Of a stretch of DNA of 8,537 bases, positions 4,885 through 8,537 are shown piece by piece. Position 1 is the first letter of the stretch; every line of letters starts with the position of its first letter. The translations under genes were made by a program, and so were the position numbers. The DNA is from Desulfovibrionaceae bacterium UBA3823. Its GTDB lineage: Bacteria; Desulfobacterota; Desulfovibrionia; Desulfovibrionales; Desulfovibrionaceae. Location of the stretch: contig DFDR01000159.1 of the NCBI GenBank assembly GCA_002369295.1, positions 1-8,537 of the forward strand, in the 5' to 3' direction. A model generated the notes under the pieces. The model saw only the letters and a list, made by a program, of their open reading frames with translations. It was not told the DNA's origin and did not search any database.

Positions 4885-4896
4885 CCTGCCGGCGCA

Positions 4897-4934
4897 GGGG
4901 CAGGGGCAGGGCGGAAGGGGGCAGGGGGGCAGGG
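4897..4934 (+). other. G-quadruplex-capable G-run cluster between rarA and the acyltransferase
   Basis: G runs at 4897-4900, 4903-4906, 4909-4911, 4917-4921, 4924-4929 and 4932-4934, joined by short loops of mostly 2 bases (CA), make the strongest quadruplex-type pattern in the window. The G-rich strand is the template for the minus-strand genes. It lies between the rarA stop and the candidate acyltransferase promoter. Confidence 0.55.
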
Positions 4935-4952
4935 CAAAAAGAGGCGCGCCGG

Positions 4953-6224
4953 CTATTCGGGGTCGCGGATCTTTTTGACGCGGCGCCACCACTGGGCAAG
5001 CCTCGGCTCCTCGCCGTTGGCCGAGGGCAGGTAGAAGCGGCTGTTCACGAGGCCGTCCGGCAGGTAGTTCTGCTCCACGAAGCCGCCGGGGAAGTTGTGG
5101 GGATACTTGTAGCCGCGGCCGTAGCCCCAGGACTTCTGGAGGGCCGTGGGCGCGTTGCGCAGGTGGAGCGGCACCTCCTGGGGCCCCTGCTCGCGCACCT
5201 CCCGCCTGGCGGCAAGGTAGGCGCGGTAGGCGGAGTTGCTCTTCCTGGCCAGCGCCAGATAGACGCAGGTCTCCGCCAGGGGGATGAAGCCTTCGGGCAT
5301 GCCCATGAACTCCACGGCCTGCTGGCAGGCAACGGCCATGGCCAGGGCATGGGGATCGGCCAGGCCCACGTCCTCGGAGGCCGCCATGATGAAGCGGCGG
5401 CAGATGAAGCGCACGTCCTCGCCCGCCTCCAGCAGGCAGGCGAGATAGTAGAGGGCCGCATCGGGGTCGGATCCGCGCATGGACTTGACGAGGGCCGAGG
5501 CGTAGTCGCTGTGGGCGCCGAGCTGGCGCTCGAAGCGGCTCATGATCTCGGGCAGGGCCGCGCCGACGGCGCTGGGATTGTCCTTGGCGCCGGGGAGTCT
5601 GGACGTGTACTCGACGAGGTTGAGCAGCATGCGCGCGTCGCCCTTGGCGAGCCTGGCCAGCATCTCGAGCACGGCGTCGCCCATCTGGCAGCCGAGGGCG
5701 CGGGCGCCCCGGCGGGCGAGCTCGAGCATGTCGATCTCGCTCAGGGGCCGCAGGCGGACCACCGAGAGCAGGCAGAGCAGCTCCTGGGCCACGGCAAAGG
5801 TGGGATTCTCGGTGGTGCAGGCCAGCAGCGTGAGCTCGCCGTTCCTGGCAAGGCCGGCGAGCATTTCCTGCTGGTCTCTGGAGAAGCGGTGCAGCTCGTC
5901 GATCACGAGGACGGCGCAGCCCTGGCAGAGGCGCCTGAGCCTGGCCGTTCCCGCCTCGGGGGTCTTGACGCGGCGCCAGGCCCTGCCCGCGCGCCTGGCG
6001 AGCAGCATGGCCACGGTGGACTTGCCGCATCCCGGGGGGCCGAAGAAGAGCAGGTTCGGGAGCGATTCCGCGGCCATGAGCCCCTGAAGGCGCTCTGCCA
6101 GATGGCCCTGGCCGAGGAAGTCCTCCAGGCTGTCCGGGCGCAGGCGCTCGGAGAGGGGGGCCGCCAGGCCGGCTTCCCGGCCTCCGCCTTCGGAACCAGC
6201 GCCGTTCGCGCCTCCGCTTGCCAT
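4953..6224 (-). CDS. rarA: Replication-associated recombination protein RarA (MgsA)
   Basis: A 423-residue AAA+ ATPase, close to the usual family length. RarA acts as a tetramer at stalled replication forks and single-stranded DNA ends, working with SSB. Visible here: PLSERLRPDSLEDFLGQ (23-39), Walker A GPPGCGKST (62-70), Walker B VLVIDELHRF (105-114), sensor 1 TTENP (137-141), sensor 2 GDAR within KGDARMLLNLVE, the AGEDVRFICRR...ASEDVG tetramerisation-domain segment, and the C-terminal KYPHNFPGGFVEQNYLPD. Oddly, where relatives carry LLSR (a Ser-Arg, SRC-like arginine-finger motif) after TTENP, this one reads LLCLLSVV (149-156), without the arginine. AAGGAGG seven bases before the ATG fixes the start. 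It follows rsmE by 16 bp. The first 20 residues are Gly-rich and probably disordered. Family sure; full ATPase activity uncertain. Confidence 0.93.
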   Translation of the reverse strand: MASGGANGAGSEGGGREAGLAAPLSERLRPDSLEDFLGQGHLAERLQGLMAAESLPNLLFFGPPGCGKSTVAMLLARRAGRAWRRVKTPEAGTARLRRLCQGCAVLVIDELHRFSRDQQEMLAGLARNGELTLLACTTENPTFAVAQELLCLLSVVRLRPLSEIDMLELARRGARALGCQMGDAVLEMLARLAKGDARMLLNLVEYTSRLPGAKDNPSAVGAALPEIMSRFERQLGAHSDYASALVKSMRGSDPDAALYYLACLLEAGEDVRFICRRFIMAASEDVGLADPHALAMAVACQQAVEFMGMPEGFIPLAETCVYLALARKSNSAYRAYLAARREVREQGPQEVPLHLRNAPTALQKSWGYGRGYKYPHNFPGGFVEQNYLPDGLVNSRFYLPSANGEEPRLAQWWRRVKKIRDPE

Positions 6225-6240
6225 ATCTCGCCTCCTTCAG

Positions 6241-7017
6241 CTAGCCGCAGACGAAGTCTGCCGGGATGTCGGGCGGAAAGTCGGGCCGTCCCGCCTGCTG
6301 GGAGGCCCACCAGTGGATGCCGAGGCACAGGGTGGCGGCCGTCTCGCAGCGCAGTATCCTGCGGCCGAAGCTCACGGGACTGTAGCCTGCGGCGGCGAGG
6401 GCTTCGAGCTCGGCGCTGGAAAAGCCGCCTTCGGGTCCGACGACGTAGCAGGTGGTGCCGGGCAGGCCTGCCTGCGCCAGGCTCAGCATGGGAACGCCCT
6501 CCTGCTTTTCCCAGGGGAGGAGATGGTGCTCGAAGGCCGCGGCCGCCGCCGCGACGCCGGCTATGCCCTCGGGAAAGGCGCGCACCTCGGGAAGCCAGGG
6601 ATTGCCGCTCTGCTTGATGCCGGCCACCATCTTGGCCTGCCAGGACTCCTTCTCCTCCTTCGGGAGCCTGCCCTGGCTGAAGTCGCCCTGCCAGAGCCAG
6701 ACCGCTTCGGCGCCGAGCTCCACGGCCTTCTCGAGGAAGAAGCCGCGGCGCGTCGCCTTGCTGAGCGCAAGGGCAACGACGGCCCTGGAGGCGGGTCTGG
6801 GCGTGAACTCGACGGCTTCGGGCCTGAGCACGGCCTCCCGCCTGCCGACGGATTCGATCACGGCTTCGGCCGTGCGTCCTGCGCCGTCCATCACCCGGCA
6901 GCGCTGGCCGGGCTTGAGGCGCAGGGCCTGGGCGAGGTGCTTGAGCTCCTGGCCCTGGAGGACGACGGTTTCCCCGAAGGCGTCGGGGGGCGCGTAGAAT
7001 GCGTGCAGTTCGCTCAT
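6241..7017 (-). CDS. rsmE: 16S rRNA (uracil-1498-N3)-methyltransferase RsmE
   Basis: A 258-residue cytosolic SPOUT methyltransferase that uses S-adenosylmethionine to make m3U1498 in 16S rRNA of the small subunit. The N-terminal PUA-like part includes LQGQELKHLAQALRLKPGQ (20-38) and the RVMDGAGR strand (41-48). The catalytic half shows LSKATRRGFFLEKAVELGA (85-103), the QSGN segment (136-139), the SAM-binding knot loops VVGPEGGFSSAEL (192-204) and GRRILRCETAATL (218-230). These are the usual RsmE signatures, with RILRCETA in place of the commoner RILRTETA. The start at 7017 is chosen because TGAGGA lies 7 bases upstream and overlaps the stop of the preceding gene; the open frame extends farther upstream but only through that gene. 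It is the middle gene of a probable operon, 10 bp after the unknown gene and 16 bp before rarA. Confidence 0.93.
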   Translation of the reverse strand: MSELHAFYAPPDAFGETVVLQGQELKHLAQALRLKPGQRCRVMDGAGRTAEAVIESVGRREAVLRPEAVEFTPRPASRAVVALALSKATRRGFFLEKAVELGAEAVWLWQGDFSQGRLPKEEKESWQAKMVAGIKQSGNPWLPEVRAFPEGIAGVAAAAAAFEHHLLPWEKQEGVPMLSLAQAGLPGTTCYVVGPEGGFSSAELEALAAAGYSPVSFGRRILRCETAATLCLGIHWWASQQAGRPDFPPDIPADFVCG

Positions 7018-7027
7018 GTCTGGATCC

Positions 7028-8537
7028 TCAGGCCGGCAGCGGGCCGGCGGCGGGCGGATTCTGGGGGGCGCGGCTCCTGTCGGGGGCTGCGTCCCTGTCT
7101 CTGGATTCCCTGTCCTGCTCCCTCTCCCTGGCGCGCTCCCGCTCCTTGGTGGCCCGGAGCCTGATGGCCGCCTTGAGCTCGTCCTGGGCGGAGACCAGGG
7201 CGCCGTAGGCCTTGCGTATCTCGAGGCCAGCCTTGCTGAGGACGGCCAGGGAGCCTTCGGGAGGCTGGATGTAGGTGCGCACGAGATAGCGGTCCGAGAG
7301 GATGCGGTCGAGGCAGGCGATGGCCTTTTCCACGAGCTCGGGGAAGAAGTTGACAAGCTCGAACTTGAGGTTGTTGGCTATCTCGAGGGAGAGCTGCATC
7401 ATGCGGCGGTACTGGACGCGCTGGCCCCGGTACATGCGGTTCTTCAGCTCCTCCAGCACCCGCACGCGGCGGGCCTGCTGGATGTAGCCGAGCCTTGCGC
7501 AGACCTCGTGGTGCAGATCGCGCAGGGCCTCGAAGGCCTCGTCCTTCTCGGGCGAGAAGAGGTAGCCCTGGAGCACGCCCGCCACCTTGCCGTAGAAGTC
7601 GTCGGAGTAGTCGATGATGCGCCGCTGGTGCTTGGAGAGCCAGTAGCTCAGCACCTTGAGGCGGTTTTCGTCGTGGTCCGTGGACTCGATGATCTCGTTG
7701 CGCCTGTAGACGATGCGGCCCTGGTATTCGCCCCGGACGATGTCGTTGAGGCGCAGGTACATGTTGGTGGCGTCCCTGATGATGTTGAGCCCCTTGAGGA
7801 CCTGGCCCGTGAGGGGATGCACTATCTCCTGCCCGGCCACCGAGAGGGCGCGGTCCTGGCGGACGTTTTCGGGGTTGTAGCGGTGCTGGCGGTAGCGCAC
7901 GCGCAGGATGACGACGCGCCTGTCGGCGTCCAGGAAGAAGCCCTCGCGGCCGATGGCGTCGATGGCCTCCTGCTGGTCGCTGTCCACGGCGACCAGGGCC
8001 GTCTTGTCGATGCGGGGGTAGGACTGGGCCGTGGTGCCGTCCGCCTCGTAGGTCGTGATGGTCCTGTCCGTCTGGCCGAGCACGCGCAGGAGGAAGCGCT
8101 CGCCCCGGCGGTTGAGCATGCGCGCGAACATGGCCGCCGACGTCCTGCGCTCGCTCACCACGGGGAAGCCGTAGAGCTCCATGAGGAACTGGTAGACGAA
8201 CATGCGGTTTTTCGCATAGAGCTCGCTGTCGCCCGGGGCGAACTTGCCTATCTTGAGGCCGAAGCGCTTGAGGGCGCTGTCGATGTCGTTGACGAAGGAG
8301 GCGAAGATGCCGGCCAGATGGAAGCCGCCGCCCTCGGTCTGGGCGAGCACGTGGCCGCGGTCGAGGTTGACCAGGTAGGGCATGAGGGCGGGATAGTTGC
8401 CGATGAGCGAGACGCCGTCCCTGGCGAACTGGCTGCGGAAGACCTCCTGGTGCACGCGCGGCACCCTCGAGAGCATGGTCTGAAGGTTGGCCTGGTTCAC
8501 GGCGCGCGCGCCGGCCTGGTCCGCGCCGGGGGGCACG
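7028..8537 (-). CDS. Conserved-looking unknown protein, 5' end cut by the window
   Basis: About 502 residues are visible and the frame runs open to the right edge, so the N-terminus is probably missing; a GTG at 8536 is in frame but has no visible ribosome binding site. I do not recognise the family. The protein is soluble, with no membrane segment, rich in Arg, Leu and aromatic residues, and looks like a compact globular core. Distinct parts: a region with repeated hydrophobic helices near the start (HVLAQTEGGGFHLAGIFASFVNDIDSAL), a strand-rich middle (TLVAVDSDQQEAIDAIGREGFFLDADRRVVILRVRYRQ), a helical part (SPEKDEAFEALRDLHHEVCARLGYIQQARR), and a C-terminal charged, low-complexity tail (ERERAREREQDRESRDRD, then Pro/Ala). 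It is first in a tight block with rsmE and rarA, which may link it to RNA or DNA maintenance, but that is only context. Confidence 0.75.
   Translation of the reverse strand, partial: VPPGADQAGARAVNQANLQTMLSRVPRVHQEVFRSQFARDGVSLIGNYPALMPYLVNLDRGHVLAQTEGGGFHLAGIFASFVNDIDSALKRFGLKIGKFAPGDSELYAKNRMFVYQFLMELYGFPVVSERRTSAAMFARMLNRRGERFLLRVLGQTDRTITTYEADGTTAQSYPRIDKTALVAVDSDQQEAIDAIGREGFFLDADRRVVILRVRYRQHRYNPENVRQDRALSVAGQEIVHPLTGQVLKGLNIIRDATNMYLRLNDIVRGEYQGRIVYRRNEIIESTDHDENRLKVLSYWLSKHQRRIIDYSDDFYGKVAGVLQGYLFSPEKDEAFEALRDLHHEVCARLGYIQQARRVRVLEELKNRMYRGQRVQYRRMMQLSLEIANNLKFELVNFFPELVEKAIACLDRILSDRYLVRTYIQPPEGSLAVLSKAGLEIRKAYGALVSAQDELKAAIRLRATKERERAREREQDRESRDRDAAPDRSRAPQNPPAAGPLPA

Noticed and set aside
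4936..4960. rarA terminator (GC-rich bases then TTTTT on the minus strand)
   Set aside because: GGCGCGCC is a palindrome without a loop and gives no proper stem before the T run.
3674..4999. Long open frame on the minus strand (about 440 codons) overlapping the acyltransferase
   Set aside because: It is a third-position shadow: Pro/Arg/His-rich translation, no ribosome binding site, and the true frame carries clear PlsC motifs.
4878..6617. Long open frame on the plus strand (about 580 codons) across rarA and rsmE
   Set aside because: Antisense to two genes with unmistakable motifs; Ala/Gly/Arg-rich low-complexity translation typical of GC-rich antisense frames.
6313..7164. Plus-strand open frame antisense to rsmE
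   Set aside because: No ribosome binding site or recognisable protein; the opposite strand encodes complete RsmE signatures.
7018..7356. Upstream extension of rsmE into the preceding gene
   Set aside because: The 113 extra codons overlap the unknown gene in another frame and are Ser/Pro/Arg-rich; the ATG at 7017 has a ribosome site and the usual RsmE N-terminus.

Overview
The window is high-GC bacterial chromosome with dense Shine-Dalgarno-led genes. Gene content and order (an unknown ~500-residue protein, rsmE, rarA and an atypical PlsC-family acyltransferase in one block), together with a DUF488 protein and an HrgC-like small membrane protein, suggest a Desulfovibrio-like sulfate reducer (Desulfobacterota). 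That placement is an inference from gene style, not from a marker gene. No integrase, transposase, CRISPR array or toxin-antitoxin pair was found, so most of the window reads as ordinary core chromosome with a looser, repeat-rich middle.

Left part (1-2634, plus strand): a small ASCH/PUA-like protein; a secreted protein of unknown function behind a good sigma-70-type promoter; a second small secreted acidic protein behind a perfect 16-bp palindrome; and a DUF488 protein starting at GTG only 5 bp after it, so the last two are probably co-transcribed. The 450-740 and 1233-1510 gaps hold promoters, hairpins and one G-quadruplex-capable stretch.

Middle (2635-3885): a complete tRNA-Pro(CGG) with its own promoter, encoded CCA and intrinsic terminator; two different short tandem repeat blocks; an HrgC-like membrane protein gene with a long structured leader; then about 400 bp of non-coding DNA holding degenerate tandem repeats and duplicated palindromes. 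A terminator-shaped hairpin here faces the minus strand and may stop transcripts running out of the convergent block on the right.

Right part (3886-8537, minus strand): read right to left, a long unknown gene cut by the window edge, rsmE (16S rRNA m3U1498 methyltransferase), rarA (AAA+ ATPase acting at stalled forks), then after 176 bp with its own likely promoter and 11-bp leader repeats, a PlsC-like acyltransferase. The first three genes are separated by 10 and 16 bp and look like one operon.

I see no clear undescribed multi-gene system. The points most worth a second look are the RarA homologue lacking the conserved arginine of the Ser-Arg (SRC-type) motif, the acyltransferase with Glu in place of the catalytic-motif Asp, and the 11-bp repeats in that gene's leader.
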